Assembly: GCF_019218285.1 (NCBI RefSeq)
Contig: NZ_JAHUZG010000009.1
Location: 31,685-95,684, forward strand
Reading direction: 5' to 3'
DNA length: 64,000 nucleotides
Origin: Antarctobacter sediminis
GTDB taxonomy: Bacteria; Pseudomonadota; Alphaproteobacteria; Rhodobacterales; Rhodobacteraceae
Within the stretch, counting starts at the first letter, position 1, and every line of letters starts with the position of its first letter. The notes under the pieces are model-generated. The model did not search any database and was not told the origin of the DNA. It saw only the letters and a list, made by a program, of their open reading frames with translations. This document shows positions 1-8,783 of the stretch, piece after piece. The position numbers and the translations under genes were made by a program.

Positions 1-458
1 TTCGGCATCGCCGCCGGCAACAGCGGGTTCGGGCCTTTGGTGGTGATTGCCACCGTGTAGTCATCCAGCGCCTCGACCTTGTCGATGGACGAGATCAGCC
101 CCTTCACATCGCTGTTTTCGCTTAGCGCCCGCTCCATCGAAAACACCACGTCTTCGGCGGTGAAATCGGCACCGTCATGAAACTTGACGCCCTGCCGCAG
201 GTCAAAGGTCCAGACCTCGGGCTGATCCGGGCTGACGGTCCAGCTGGTGGCCAGCGCGCCTTCCAGCTCTCCGGCCGGATTGCGCAGGACCAGCGGCTCC
301 ATCATCTGATGCATCAGCGCCAGCGTCGGCCCTTCGTTCTGGGCGTGGGGATCCAGCGTCAGCGCATCCCCGGCCCGCGCCCACCGCAGGGTTTCCGCCT
401 GCGCGGCCCCCAGCGTCAAGGACAAGGCCGTAGCGGCCAGCAGCATGTGTTTGGTCAT
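1..458 (-). CDS. Family-5 (peptide/opine type) ABC transporter solute-binding protein, N-terminal part
   Basis: Only the first 152 codons are in the window; the gene runs off the left edge. The ATG at 458 is followed by a Sec signal peptide of about 21 residues (Lys near the start, hydrophobic core, ending GAAQA) and then the mature start TLRWARAGDALTLDPHAQNE, typical of family-5 periplasmic binding proteins (DppA/OppA/NikA group). The segment FDLRQGVKFHDGADFTAEDV is the second hallmark of the family. It lies 55 nt downstream of the M24 peptidase on the same strand, so it is probably the third gene of an operon amidohydrolase, peptidase, binding protein, with permeases expected to the left. 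The substrate cannot be read from this fragment; peptide, opine or another small N-compound are the options. Confidence 0.9.
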   Translation of the reverse strand, partial: MTKHMLLAATALSLTLGAAQAETLRWARAGDALTLDPHAQNEGPTLALMHQMMEPLVLRNPAGELEGALATSWTVSPDQPEVWTFDLRQGVKFHDGADFTAEDVVFSMERALSENSDVKGLISSIDKVEALDDYTVAITTKGPNPLLPAAMP

Positions 459-513
459 GTTCGACTCCCTGTTTTTTGTGTTTTTGATGGCCCGCTCTGC
501 GGGCTTTGCGGTC

Positions 514-1611
514 TTAGCCCTCAGAGGCGGAAACCTGCACGTCACGCGGCAGCGTCGACAGGATCTCGACCCCGTCGGCACGCAGGATGACGATATCCTC
601 CAGCCGGATGCCAAACCGGCCCGGGATGTAGATCCCCGGCTCGATGGAAAAGACCATGCCCTCTTGCAGCACCGTCTGGGACGAAGAGGTCAGGTAGGGC
701 GGTTCGTGGATCTCAAGCCCCAGCCCATGCCCGGTGCGATGCACGAAATATTCGCCATAGCCCGCGTCGGTGATCACCTTGCGCGCGGCATCGTCGACCA
801 CATGCGCCTTGACGCCCGGACGCGCGGCCTCTGCCGCCGCCTGCCACGCGCGTTCGACAACCTGATGCACCTCGTCATAGCCCGCAGGCAAACTGCCCAC
901 CGCCGCCATGCGGGTGATGTCGCTGGGATAGCCGCCATAGCCCGCGCCGATGTCAAAGACGATGGCATCGCCCTCTTGCAGCACCCGATCCCCCGTCGAA
1001 TGGTGCGGAAAAGCGCCGTTCGGACCGCTGGCACACAGGGTAAAGGCCACCGCCGCGCCCTCGGCGGCAAAGCTGTCACGCATCGCCTGCGCCACCTGCG
1101 TTTCGGTCAGACCGGGGCGAATCGCGGCGAAACCCGCCTGCATGGCGCGGTCGGCCACCCCTGCGCTGGCCTTCAGCGCCGCCAGTTCCCCGGCGTCCTT
1201 GACCATGCGCAACGCACCGACCAACCGATCCGCAAAAACCGGCGTCGCGCCCTGAAATGCATCCATCAGCGGCAGCGAGAAATCGGTCCGCATGGTTTCA
1301 TCCAGCACCAGCCGGGTCACGCCGCCGATCTTTTGGGCAAGGCTGCGCAGCGCGCCTTCGGGGCCGTCTTCGTCCCGCCACGTGATCAGCGGCAGCCCGG
1401 CATTTGCGCCCGCCTGCTCGGCGTTGACCGAAGGCACCACGAAATAGGCGCTGTCCCGCCCGATCGCCAGCAGGGTCAGCCGCTCGTCCGGATGCGGGTG
1501 CCAGTCCAGCACCCATTGCATATGCGCACCCGGCCCAAGGGCGCAAAGTTCCACGCCCTGTTCAGCCATAGCGGCGCGGATGGCGGATAGCTTGTCGTCA
1601 GTACGGCTCAT
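514..1611 (-). CDS. M24 family metallopeptidase (Xaa-Pro dipeptidase-like)
   Basis: 365 aa, cytoplasmic, no signal peptide. The N-terminal creatinase/prolidase-type domain (about 1-130) precedes a pita-bread catalytic domain with all five expected metal ligands: D220 and D231 (FDIGAGYGG...SDITR), H295 (GHGLGLEIHEPPY), E324 (SIEPGIY) and E338 (RLEDIV). It should therefore be an active dinuclear metal hydrolase that cleaves Xaa-Pro or a related C-N bond, not a degenerate member. It starts 11 nt after the M20 amidohydrolase gene with a GAGG Shine-Dalgarno just upstream, so the two are co-transcribed. The pairing with a binding protein and an amidohydrolase points to breakdown of an imported dipeptide-like or N-acyl compound. 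Creatinase-type activity on a non-peptide substrate cannot be excluded. Confidence 0.92.
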   Translation of the reverse strand: MSRTDDKLSAIRAAMAEQGVELCALGPGAHMQWVLDWHPHPDERLTLLAIGRDSAYFVVPSVNAEQAGANAGLPLITWRDEDGPEGALRSLAQKIGGVTRLVLDETMRTDFSLPLMDAFQGATPVFADRLVGALRMVKDAGELAALKASAGVADRAMQAGFAAIRPGLTETQVAQAMRDSFAAEGAAVAFTLCASGPNGAFPHHSTGDRVLQEGDAIVFDIGAGYGGYPSDITRMAAVGSLPAGYDEVHQVVERAWQAAAEAARPGVKAHVVDDAARKVITDAGYGEYFVHRTGHGLGLEIHEPPYLTSSSQTVLQEGMVFSIEPGIYIPGRFGIRLEDIVILRADGVEILSTLPRDVQVSASEG

Positions 1612-1622
1612 GTCGTTTCCTC

Positions 1623-3029
1623 TCAGGCCGCGCGCGGACGGGCGTCCGGCGTCAGCGGGCTTTCATAGGGGGTCTTGCCGGTGCGCGCCTCGAAATCGGC
1701 CCGCGCCGCCTCCAGCACCGCCGGGGTGGTCAGCAGTTCCGCCGCCGCGCCCGCCAGCGCCTTGCTGATCTGCACCATGGCCTTGTGCGCCGCTGGCGTC
1801 TTGCCCTGCGCCGTGGTCTGCCACGTGTGCAGCGGCGTGCCGATGGCCATGGTTCCGCCGCCCAGTTGCGCAAAGGGCACCGCCCAGCTGACATCGCCCA
1901 GATCGGTCGACCCCAGCATCGGCACCCCGCGGGTTTCATAGGGCACCACGAAATCGCAAATCGGCGTGTCCTGCGGTTCGACCCCGGAGGCCTGATAGAC
2001 GGCTTCGATATCGGCCTCGGTCAGCGTCGCCTGAATCCGGCGGGCATAGTCGCGATCCGCGGCGTCGAACCGGGCCGCGCCCGCGGCCTCCATATGGCGC
2101 TGCAACAGCTTGTACAGCGGCGGGTTGTCCAGCATCTCGGACATGGCCGAGATGAAATCCACCTCCACCTGTGTGTCGGTCATCATCGCCGCGCCCTTGG
2201 CCACATTTGTCACCCGGTCGACCAGCGCCTGCATATCCTTGCGTTTCAGCGACCGGACCGAATAGCGCACCGTCGCGCGTTCCTGCACCACGTTGGGGGC
2301 GATGCCGCCGGAATCGGTCACCGCATAGTGGATGCGGCTGTCCTGGGGCACGTGTTCACGCAGATAGTTCACGCCCACGCTCATCAGTTCCACCGCGTCC
2401 AGCGCGCTGCGGCCCAGATGCGGCGAAACCGCGGCATGGGACGTCCGCCCCTTGAAATGGAAATCCACCATCGCCACGGCCAGCGTCAGCGGCGGGATGA
2501 TGCCGTTAAAGCTCATCGGATGCCATGACAGCGCCGCGTCCACATCCTTGAACAGGCCGTCGCGCACCATGAATGTCTTGGCCGCGCCGCCCTCTTCTGC
2601 CGGGCAGCCATAATAGCGCACGCGGCCCGGCAGGTTGTTGGCCGCCAGCCAGTCCTTGACCGCCGTCGCCGCCAACAGAGCCCCCGCGCCCAACAGGTTA
2701 TGCCCGCAGCCGTGGCCGCTGCCGCCTTTTTCCAGCGGCGCGGGGTAATCCACGCCCGCCTCTTGGCTCAACCCCGGCAACGCGTCGTATTCGCCAAGGA
2801 TGGCGATCACCGGGCCGCCCTCGCCCGCCTCGCCCATCACGGCTGTTTCGATCCCCGCCAGACCATCGGTCACGCGAAAGCCCTCGGCCTCCAGCATCTC
2901 ACGATGAGCCGCGGCAGAACGGTGTTCCTCGTACAACAGTTCCGGTGTTTCCCAGACGCTGTCCGCCAACCGGCAATAGCCGTCGCGCTTTGCCTCGACA
3001 AAGGACCAGAGCGTGTTTTCGTTGCTCAT
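1623..3029 (-). CDS. M20 family amidohydrolase (AbgB/aminoacylase-like)
   Basis: 468 aa cytoplasmic zinc/manganese amidohydrolase. The metal-site signature GHGCGHN is at residues 105-111, and the lid/dimerisation domain follows (HFKGRTSHAAVSPHLGRSA near 190, then GGIAPNVVQERATVRYSVRS). Length and motif order match the p-aminobenzoyl-glutamate hydrolase subunit B/amidohydrolase group, which hydrolyses N-acyl amino acids or aryl-amide-glutamates. It is the first gene of the leftward operon with the M24 peptidase and a binding protein. A perfect CGAACA-TC-TGTTCG palindrome sits 36 bp upstream of the ATG and an A/T-rich palindrome lies between it and the start, so it probably begins its own transcript under the regional regulator. 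The exact substrate is unknown. Confidence 0.93.
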   Translation of the reverse strand: MSNENTLWSFVEAKRDGYCRLADSVWETPELLYEEHRSAAAHREMLEAEGFRVTDGLAGIETAVMGEAGEGGPVIAILGEYDALPGLSQEAGVDYPAPLEKGGSGHGCGHNLLGAGALLAATAVKDWLAANNLPGRVRYYGCPAEEGGAAKTFMVRDGLFKDVDAALSWHPMSFNGIIPPLTLAVAMVDFHFKGRTSHAAVSPHLGRSALDAVELMSVGVNYLREHVPQDSRIHYAVTDSGGIAPNVVQERATVRYSVRSLKRKDMQALVDRVTNVAKGAAMMTDTQVEVDFISAMSEMLDNPPLYKLLQRHMEAAGAARFDAADRDYARRIQATLTEADIEAVYQASGVEPQDTPICDFVVPYETRGVPMLGSTDLGDVSWAVPFAQLGGGTMAIGTPLHTWQTTAQGKTPAAHKAMVQISKALAGAAAELLTTPAVLEAARADFEARTGKTPYESPLTPDARPRAA

Positions 3030-3046
3030 GAAGAGTTTTCCCCGCC

Positions 3047-3062
3047 GTTAAAACTTTTTTAC
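3047..3062. promoter_or_regulatory. A/T-rich palindrome GTTAAAA-CT-TTTTTAC, copy 1
   Basis: Inverted A/T element lying between the CGAACA palindrome and the start of the M20 amidohydrolase gene. Its reverse complement is nearly identical to the element at 44066-44081, and a third copy lies at 13532-13546. All three are within about 100 nt of the start of a transport or catabolic gene. Possible second operator or architectural protein site; function is inference. Confidence 0.4.
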
Positions 3063-3064
3063 TT

Positions 3065-3078
3065 CGAACATCTGTTCG
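3065..3078. promoter_or_regulatory. Regional operator, perfect copy (CGAACATCTGTTCG)
   Basis: A perfect 6-2-6 inverted repeat, CGAACA-TC-TGTTCG, 36 bp upstream of the amidohydrolase ATG. One of about ten matches to the same element in promoter regions of this window (4884, 13491, 19083, 32100, 36797, 41316, 42505, 42543, 44017). Position over the expected promoter suggests a repressor or activator site, probably for the IclR regulator at 32236. Confidence 0.65.
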
Positions 3079-3204
3079 GGATTGCATGCGCCTGTCAAGC
3101 ATTCTCCGCCCCGACACGCCCGCGATGAACGACAGGCCGTGGGACCGGGCGCAGCAGATCGCAAACGGCCCGCGGTTCCGGCGCGGGCCGCGGGACCACG
3201 CGGG

Positions 3205-4659
3205 TCAGTCCAGTTCGGCCTCTGCCTCGATTTCGACCGCGTAGCCGCCGATCAAAGCCTTGACCACGACCATCGTATTGGCCGGGCGAATGTCTCCGAA
3301 ATAGCGCGCATGCACTTCGGACACAGCCTGCCAGTCGGCCTCGTTGGTGACAAAGATCCGGGTCCGCAGCACATCCTCCAGCGATCCGCCCAGCGACGAC
3401 ACCGCGCCGGCGATCTTGTCGAGGATATAGACCGCCTGCCCCGCCGCGTCGCCGTCACAAATCGCATTGCCATGCGGATCGGTCGCCGTGGTGCCGCTGA
3501 CAAGGATGCGTTTGCCCTTGCGCACGGCACGGGCGAACCCGGCCTTTTCCTCCCAGATCGACCCGCTTTCGGCGCGCTGCCGCCCCGGGCGCGGCTCGGA
3601 CACCGCCATGACCGGCGGCAACGCGTCCAGATGGTGCGACAGGTCGCCAGAGGCGGTCAGGAACGGCGGCTTGCGGTATTCATCGCCGCAATCCCCGGGA
3701 ATCGGAGCCATCGCCGCCGCGTCGATCGCCGCGTGGTCCTCGGCATCCAGTGCAAAGCCCTGCATCCGTCGATTGTCCGCGCGGTGAGCGTTTTCCCCCA
3801 ACCGCACACCGACGATGACACCGGCTGTCGCGCCCTGTTCCAGAACCCAGCGGCTGGCCACGTTGGACAGCGACACGCCGTGCCGTTCGCCCACCTGCGC
3901 CAGCGCCGCCAGCAGCCTCTGGAACCGCTCCCAACCGCCCGCCGTTTCAATGAAGCGCATGTATTTCATGCGGCTCCAGTCCTCGATCTGCGCCGGTTTC
4001 TCCACACCCAGCCATTTCTGCGACAGGAACCCGCCGCAAAGCGTGCCGAACCCAAGGATGCCCACGCCGTTTTCTGCCGCGACGCGGGTCAGCTCTCCGG
4101 CTGCACGCCGGTCCACGACCGAGAAACAGACCTGATTGGTGGCGATCTCGATCCCCTGTTTCAGCACCATGCGCAGATGCGCCGCGTCGAAATTGGTCAG
4201 GCCGATATGCCCCACCAGCCCCTCTTCGCGCAGCTTCATCAGCTCGGTCAGCGCGTCGAGGTATTCCGGCGACTGGTACTGCCACCAGTGGAACTGCATC
4301 ACGTCCACGCGGTCCATGGCCAGCCGCTCCAGCGCGGTTTCGACCCCGCGCCGCACCGTGCCCGCATCCATTTCCCCCGGTTCGGGGCACCATTTGGTCA
4401 GGATCGTCGGGCGCGGCCCACCCTCGGCCGCAAGAATCCGCGCGGCCTTGCCAGCGACGATCTCGGCGCTGCCGTAATGGTCGGCCATGTCGAAGGTGGT
4501 AAAGCCGTCGCGCGCGTAATCCGCCAGCGCCTCGGCCGCCGCCTCCAGATCAAAGGCCTTACCGTCCCGTTCCTGATCGGCCATCTGCCACAGCCCGGTG
4601 ACAACCCGTGAAAGCGACAGGCCCGAAGGCAGGGTGATCTGGTCAAGAGTGTCTTTCAT
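3205..4659 (-). CDS. Aldo/keto reductase fused to a C-terminal RidA-like domain
   Basis: 484 aa. Residues 10-330 are an aldo/keto reductase TIM barrel with the full catalytic tetrad: D57 and Y62 (FDMADHYG), K89 (ILTKWCPE) and H124 (MQFHWWQ). Residues 365-484 form a Rid (YjgF/YER057c) domain (RILVSGTTATDPHG...RTRIFVTNEADWQAVSEVH...AVEIEAEAEL). The arginine that carries imine/enamine deaminase activity in canonical RidA (Arg105 of E. coli, in PARSCVEV) aligns here with N461 in PANTMVVV, so classical imine hydrolysis is doubtful. The protein probably reduces a carbonyl product of the regional amine catabolism. The gene is divergent from the amino-acid binding protein at 4953; the 293-bp gap between them carries an operator at 4884. 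Confidence 0.9.
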   Translation of the reverse strand: MKDTLDQITLPSGLSLSRVVTGLWQMADQERDGKAFDLEAAAEALADYARDGFTTFDMADHYGSAEIVAGKAARILAAEGGPRPTILTKWCPEPGEMDAGTVRRGVETALERLAMDRVDVMQFHWWQYQSPEYLDALTELMKLREEGLVGHIGLTNFDAAHLRMVLKQGIEIATNQVCFSVVDRRAAGELTRVAAENGVGILGFGTLCGGFLSQKWLGVEKPAQIEDWSRMKYMRFIETAGGWERFQRLLAALAQVGERHGVSLSNVASRWVLEQGATAGVIVGVRLGENAHRADNRRMQGFALDAEDHAAIDAAAMAPIPGDCGDEYRKPPFLTASGDLSHHLDALPPVMAVSEPRPGRQRAESGSIWEEKAGFARAVRKGKRILVSGTTATDPHGNAICDGDAAGQAVYILDKIAGAVSSLGGSLEDVLRTRIFVTNEADWQAVSEVHARYFGDIRPANTMVVVKALIGGYAVEIEAEAELD

Positions 4660-4883
4660 TTCGTCACTTTCCGTACAGGTGTTCGATTTACTTGCGGCGC
4701 ACCATCCCGCGCCGCCGCCAAAGTTTCAAGCCCGTTCCGCCACCGGTCCGGCTCCGCAAATCCCTGTCAAAACAGGAAATTCACGCGGCGGAAGGAACAG
4801 GCAAAACCTGGCATTCAACGCCCCGGCAAGGCGTGTCCCGAAAAAATCATTGACCGAGCGAAAACCGTTCGTCAAACTATTTT

Positions 4884-4897
4884 CGGACATTTGTGCG
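4884..4897. promoter_or_regulatory. Regional operator variant (CGGACATTTGTGCG)
   Basis: Matches the shared element with two changes from the perfect palindrome and is followed after CATAA by a third half-site CGAACA. It is 55 bp upstream of the amino-acid binding protein ATG at 4953, in the 293-bp divergent gap 4660-4952. I see no small gene in that gap. Confidence 0.55.
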
Positions 4898-4952
4898 CAT
4901 AACGAACACACCAACCAAAGAATCCAAAACCCACCAACAGGAGAACCGAACC

Positions 4953-5759
4953 ATGAAAAACTGGATCATCGCAGGGGTTACCGCCCTTGGGCTGGCGCTG
5001 ACCGCCGCCCCCGAGGCACAGGCCAAATCGCTTGAGGACATCCTCTCTGACGGCACCATCCGCATCGGGATCAACCCCAACTTCCCGAACATGAGCACCC
5101 GGGACGAAAACGGCGACTGGCAGGGCTTCGACATCGAAATCGGCCAGATGATCGCCGACAAACTGGGCGTCGAGGTCGAATGGGTGCCCACCGAAACCGC
5201 GCAGCGCGTGCCTTTCCTTGTCTCTGACCGCATCGACATTTCCATGGGCGCGCTGACCCGCAATTCCGAACGCGCCAAGCTGATCGACTACACGGCCCCC
5301 CTGCACACCGAAGTGCTGGCCGTGCTGGCCACCGACAAGATCGAAGGCGACAGCTGGCAGGACTTCAACAAGGACGGCGTCGTTCTGGCCAACATGCGCG
5401 GCAACTGGACCGTCGGCTGGATCGAGGAAAACATGCCCGAGGTCGAACTGGAACTGGTCGACAGCATCGCTGACACCGTGCGCCTTGTGGCCCAGGGCCG
5501 GGCCGACGCCATTGTCGAGAATATCGACTTTTTCATGGGCTTCACCGAAAACCACGAAGGCACCAACTGGCGCGTCGTGTCAGAGCCGATCTTCGTGGCC
5601 TACTGCGCGCTTGGCGTCAGCCAGGGCAACGACAACCTGACCGAAGTGCTGAACATCATCCTCTATGACCTGCACTCCTCCGGCACCGTCAAAGAGGTCT
5701 GGGAAGCGAACTATGGCGCGCCGATGCTGCGCGAAGTGCCCGTCACCCCCTGGTTTTGA
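4953..5759 (+). CDS. Polar amino-acid-type (family 3) ABC transporter solute-binding protein
   Basis: 268 aa from the ATG at 4953, chosen because AGGAGA lies 9 nt upstream and because the protein then starts with a Sec signal peptide (MKNWIIAGVTALGLALTA, cut after EAQA). The reading frame stays open for 20 codons further upstream, but those residues resemble nothing and would bury the signal. The mature part is a bilobed family-3 binding protein (IRIGINPNFPNMSTRDENG, GFDIEIGQMIADKLGVEVEW, DISMGALTRNSERAKLIDYT). First gene of a six-gene operon with two HisM/GlnP-type permeases and an ATPase. Substrate most likely a polar amino acid or derivative. A perfect hairpin (5769-5791) after the stop may raise its level over the permeases. 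Confidence 0.94.
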   Translation: MKNWIIAGVTALGLALTAAPEAQAKSLEDILSDGTIRIGINPNFPNMSTRDENGDWQGFDIEIGQMIADKLGVEVEWVPTETAQRVPFLVSDRIDISMGALTRNSERAKLIDYTAPLHTEVLAVLATDKIEGDSWQDFNKDGVVLANMRGNWTVGWIEENMPEVELELVDSIADTVRLVAQGRADAIVENIDFFMGFTENHEGTNWRVVSEPIFVAYCALGVSQGNDNLTEVLNIILYDLHSSGTVKEVWEANYGAPMLREVPVTPWF

Positions 5760-5768
5760 TCCCTGAAC

Positions 5769-5791
5769 GGGGCGCGGCCCGCCCGCGCCCC
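5769..5791 (+). promoter_or_regulatory. Intra-operon hairpin after the binding-protein gene
   Basis: GGGGCGCGG-CCCGC-CCGCGCCCC, a perfect 9-bp stem with a 5-nt loop, without a T run. It sits in the 67-nt gap between the binding-protein and first permease genes. Such hairpins commonly protect the upstream mRNA from 3' decay and give excess binding protein; that role is inferred here. Confidence 0.6.
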
Positions 5792-5826
5792 CTGCCCTCC
5801 CGACGAAAGCCCGGCTGATCCCCCGC

Positions 5827-6504
5827 ATGGACTATAATTTTCAATTCAACGTCGTCTGGCGCAACTTCGACGCCCTGCTCGAAGGGGCTTGGCTGACGCT
5901 GCAACTGGGCGTCTTCGCCTTCACCTGCGGCTGTCTCATCGGCCTTGTCGGTGCCGCCTGCCTGTCCTTCGCGCCGCGCCCGATCCGCTGGCTGGTCATG
6001 GGGTTCGTGATTTTCATCACCAACACGCCCGCCCTGATCCAGATTTATTTCCTGTATTTCGGCCTGCCCGAATTCGGCATTCGCTGGTCCAATGAGGCCT
6101 GCGTGCTGATCGGCCTGACGCTGAACGCCGGGGCCTATCTGACGATGATCCTGCGCGCCGGCTTCCTCTCCGTCCGCGCCACGGAAATGGAGGCGGGCGA
6201 AACCATGGGCATGTCCCTGCCCCAGCGCATCCGCTACATCGTCGTGCCGCATATCGCCAAGTCGATCTATCCGGCGCTGGCCAATTTCTTCATCGTGATC
6301 CTTGTCATGGGCACATCCGTCGGGGCCGTCATTGGCGTGGATGAACTGACCGGACAGGCGATCAACCTGTCGACCGTGAATTACCGCTGGCTGGAATATT
6401 TCACCGTGGTCGCGCTGATCTATGTCGTCCTGACCTTCATCGCCTCCATCGGGCTGGCGCTGCTGGGCCGCTGGGCCTTCCGCGTCAAGGCGAGGATCTT
6501 CTGA
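5827..6504 (+). CDS. Amino-acid ABC transporter permease (HisM/GlnP type), subunit 1
   Basis: 225 aa inner-membrane permease with about five membrane helices. It has the BPD_transp_1 fold of the polar amino-acid uptake family: a first helix after FDALLEGAWLTLQLGVFAF, the NTPALIQIYFLYFGLPEF segment typical of the family, and the EAA-loop region METGE-like (MEAGETMGMSLPQRIRYIVV) that docks on the ATPase. Second gene of the operon; its TGA overlaps the ATG of the next permease (TGATG), so the two are translationally coupled and form a heterodimeric channel. Confidence 0.94.
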   Translation: MDYNFQFNVVWRNFDALLEGAWLTLQLGVFAFTCGCLIGLVGAACLSFAPRPIRWLVMGFVIFITNTPALIQIYFLYFGLPEFGIRWSNEACVLIGLTLNAGAYLTMILRAGFLSVRATEMEAGETMGMSLPQRIRYIVVPHIAKSIYPALANFFIVILVMGTSVGAVIGVDELTGQAINLSTVNYRWLEYFTVVALIYVVLTFIASIGLALLGRWAFRVKARIF

Positions 6505-7202
6505 TGGACCGTATCCTTGCCCAACTGCCCGATTTCTTCACATGGAAAAACATTGCCCTGCTGGGCGAAAGCGCGGGCCTGACCCTTGCCATGACCTTGC
6601 TGGGCTGCCTGATCGGCTTTGGCCTTGCGCTGATGCTGGTCTACCTGCGCACCACGCCCGGCCTTTGGGCGCTGCCCTTGCGGGTGGCCTGCATTGCCTA
6701 TGTCGAGGTGTTCCGCCGCATTCCCTTTCTGGTGGTCATCTACCTCGTGCTGTTCTTCATCCAGACGGTCGCCTCGGATGTGTCGCTGTTTTCCATCGCG
6801 GTGATCTCGATCTGTATCTACGCCGTGGCCTATACCGCCGACATCATTCGCGGCGGTATCGAAAGCGTCCCGAAAACCCAGATCGAGGCCGCACAGGCCA
6901 TGAACCTGTCGCGGTTTCAGACCATGCGCCTGTGTGTCCTGCCGCAGGCGCTGCCGGTCATCATCCCGCCCGCCATCGCCTTTGCCGTCAGCTTTATCAA
7001 GGATACCGCGCTGGTCAGCCAGATCGGTGTCTTTGAACTGACATTTCGCGGCAAGGAACTGAACAACCAAGGATATTCCGGGGTTCTGGTCTTTGGCACC
7101 ATCGCCTTTTGCTACTTCCTGATGTCCTTCCCGCTGAGCCTCCTCGGCCAATACCTGGAGAAACGACTTGCCACACCTCGCGGTCAACGACATTCACGCT
7201 AA
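6504..7202 (+). CDS. Amino-acid ABC transporter permease (HisM/GlnP type), subunit 2
   Basis: 232 aa inner-membrane protein, partner of the preceding permease. Hydrophobic helices include LTLAMTLLGCLIGFGLALML; the family motif VEVFRRIPFLVVIYLVLFF and the ATPase-contact loop IEAAQAMNLSRFQTMRLCVL are present. It overlaps the preceding gene by one base, and its last 35 nt overlap the start of the ATPase gene. Confidence 0.94.
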   Translation: MDRILAQLPDFFTWKNIALLGESAGLTLAMTLLGCLIGFGLALMLVYLRTTPGLWALPLRVACIAYVEVFRRIPFLVVIYLVLFFIQTVASDVSLFSIAVISICIYAVAYTADIIRGGIESVPKTQIEAAQAMNLSRFQTMRLCVLPQALPVIIPPAIAFAVSFIKDTALVSQIGVFELTFRGKELNNQGYSGVLVFGTIAFCYFLMSFPLSLLGQYLEKRLATPRGQRHSR

Positions 7203-7902
7203 CTACGGCAAGATGGCCGTCCTGCACGGGATCGATTTCAAGGTCGACCGGGGCGAGGTGGTTTCACTTGTCGGCCCCTCCGGCTCGGGCAAATCCACTG
7301 TCCTGCGGGCGCTGGTCGGGCTGACGCCGGTCACCTCCGGCAGCGTCGAGGTCGATGGCACCAGCATCGACTATTCCGCCCCCCGCGCGGTCAAGGCGGC
7401 GCGCGACCGTATGGCCATCGTGTTCCAGCAGTACAACCTGTTCCAGAACATGACCGTGCTGCGCAACGTCACGCTCGCCCCGACGCGGGTCAAGGGCCGC
7501 AAGCGCGCCGAGGTCGAGGCCGAGGCGATGGACCTGCTCAAACTCGTCGGCATGGATCACAAGGCAAACGCCTACCCCGACGAATTGTCCGGCGGCCAGC
7601 AACAGCGCGTCGCCATCGCCCGCGCGCTGGCGCTGAAACCGGAAATCCTGCTGCTGGACGAAGTCACATCGGCGCTGGACCCCGAACTGGTGAACGAGGT
7701 TCTGGACGCCATCCGCCGCCTTGCCGCCGAAGGGATGACCATGCTGCTGGTCAGCCACGAAATGGCTTTCGTGCGCGAGGTTTCGTCCAAGGTCGTCTTC
7801 ATGGATGCCGGAAAGGTGGTCGAGGCAGGCGCACCCGCCGCCATTTTCGACACCCCCAAAAGCGACCGCGCCCGCGACTTTTTCGGCAAGGTCCTGCGAT
7901 GA
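7168..7902 (+). CDS. Amino-acid ABC transporter ATP-binding protein (GlnQ/HisP type)
   Basis: 244 aa. Walker A GPSGSGKST, signature LSGGQQQRVAIARAL, Walker B LLLDEVTSALD and the switch histidine in VSHEM are all intact. Start: a TTG at 7168 (read as Met, then PHLAVNDIHANYGKM) with GGAG 7 nt upstream inside the permease gene; no ATG fits without losing the first beta strand. The 35-nt overlap with the permease implies translational coupling. It energises the importer encoded by the three genes before it. Confidence 0.93.
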   Translation: MPHLAVNDIHANYGKMAVLHGIDFKVDRGEVVSLVGPSGSGKSTVLRALVGLTPVTSGSVEVDGTSIDYSAPRAVKAARDRMAIVFQQYNLFQNMTVLRNVTLAPTRVKGRKRAEVEAEAMDLLKLVGMDHKANAYPDELSGGQQQRVAIARALALKPEILLLDEVTSALDPELVNEVLDAIRRLAAEGMTMLLVSHEMAFVREVSSKVVFMDAGKVVEAGAPAAIFDTPKSDRARDFFGKVLR

Positions 7903-8783
7903 CCGAAAACCCCTACCACTGGCCCGAAAGCCGCTGGCGCGAACGTGTGAACACCGTCCGCGCCGGGCGGCGGTTGTGTCCGCCATGGCCGAACGGGGCC
8001 AAGGCGGCGCTGGCGCTCTCCTTCGACTGCGACCACGAGACATTCGAACTGGGCGGCGGACGCAGCGCCGTGGGCCGCCTCGCCTGGGGCGAATACGGCC
8101 GTCGCAAGGGCGTGCCACGCATCCTGAAAACGCTTGCGAAACACGACGCACGGGCCACCTTTTTCACCCCCGCCGTCTCTGCCCTGATCGACCCCGAAGA
8201 ACCCCGCCGCATCGTGGCGGAGGGCCACGAGATCGGCGTGCATGGCTGGATACACGAGGTCAACGGCACGCTGACCCCGGAGGAAGAGGCCGAGTCCCTC
8301 GCCCGCTCCCGCGACACGCTGGAACAGATCACCGGTCAGCGCCCGGTCGGCCACCGCGCCGCCCATTGGGATCTGTCGAACAATACTATCCGCCTCGTGG
8401 CAGAGGCCGGTTTCCTCTACGATTCCAGCATGATGGCCGACGATGACCCCTATGAGTTGGTCACGGCAGGCACCTCCACCGGCCTGATCGAACTGCCCGT
8501 CGACTGGAACCGCGATGACGCGGTCTATCTGCTGTACAACCGCACCCCGCCGACGCGCCCCACCCTGACGCCGGACCAGGTGGCCGACATCTTTCTGGCC
8601 GAACTCGACGGCGCCCGCGCCGAGGGCGGTTTGTGCCAGTTGGTCATGCACCCTTTTGTGATCGGCTATCGGTCGCGCATCGCCATCCTCGACCGGCTGC
8701 TGGCCCACGCCCGCGACCAAGGCGACGTCTGGATCGCCACCCACGCCGATATTGCCCGCCACTGTGCCCAAGGACTGACATGA
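7899..8783 (+). CDS. NodB-type polysaccharide deacetylase family protein
   Basis: 294 aa cytoplasmic protein (no signal peptide) with a carbohydrate-esterase-4/NodB fold: the metal-binding DxD region ALSFDCDHETFE near residue 40 and the two-histidine motif HEIGVHGWIHE near 110, followed by GHRAAHWDLSNNT. Members without export signals in amino-acid transport operons are usually amidohydrolases (allantoinase PuuE-like or formyl/acetyl deacylases) rather than cell-wall enzymes. It overlaps the ATPase gene by ATGA and is therefore part of the importer operon, which suggests it removes an acyl or formyl group from, or opens a ring of, the imported compound. The substrate is not identifiable from sequence. 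Confidence 0.88.
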   Translation: MTENPYHWPESRWRERVNTVRAGRRLCPPWPNGAKAALALSFDCDHETFELGGGRSAVGRLAWGEYGRRKGVPRILKTLAKHDARATFFTPAVSALIDPEEPRRIVAEGHEIGVHGWIHEVNGTLTPEEEAESLARSRDTLEQITGQRPVGHRAAHWDLSNNTIRLVAEAGFLYDSSMMADDDPYELVTAGTSTGLIELPVDWNRDDAVYLLYNRTPPTRPTLTPDQVADIFLAELDGARAEGGLCQLVMHPFVIGYRSRIAILDRLLAHARDQGDVWIATHADIARHCAQGLT

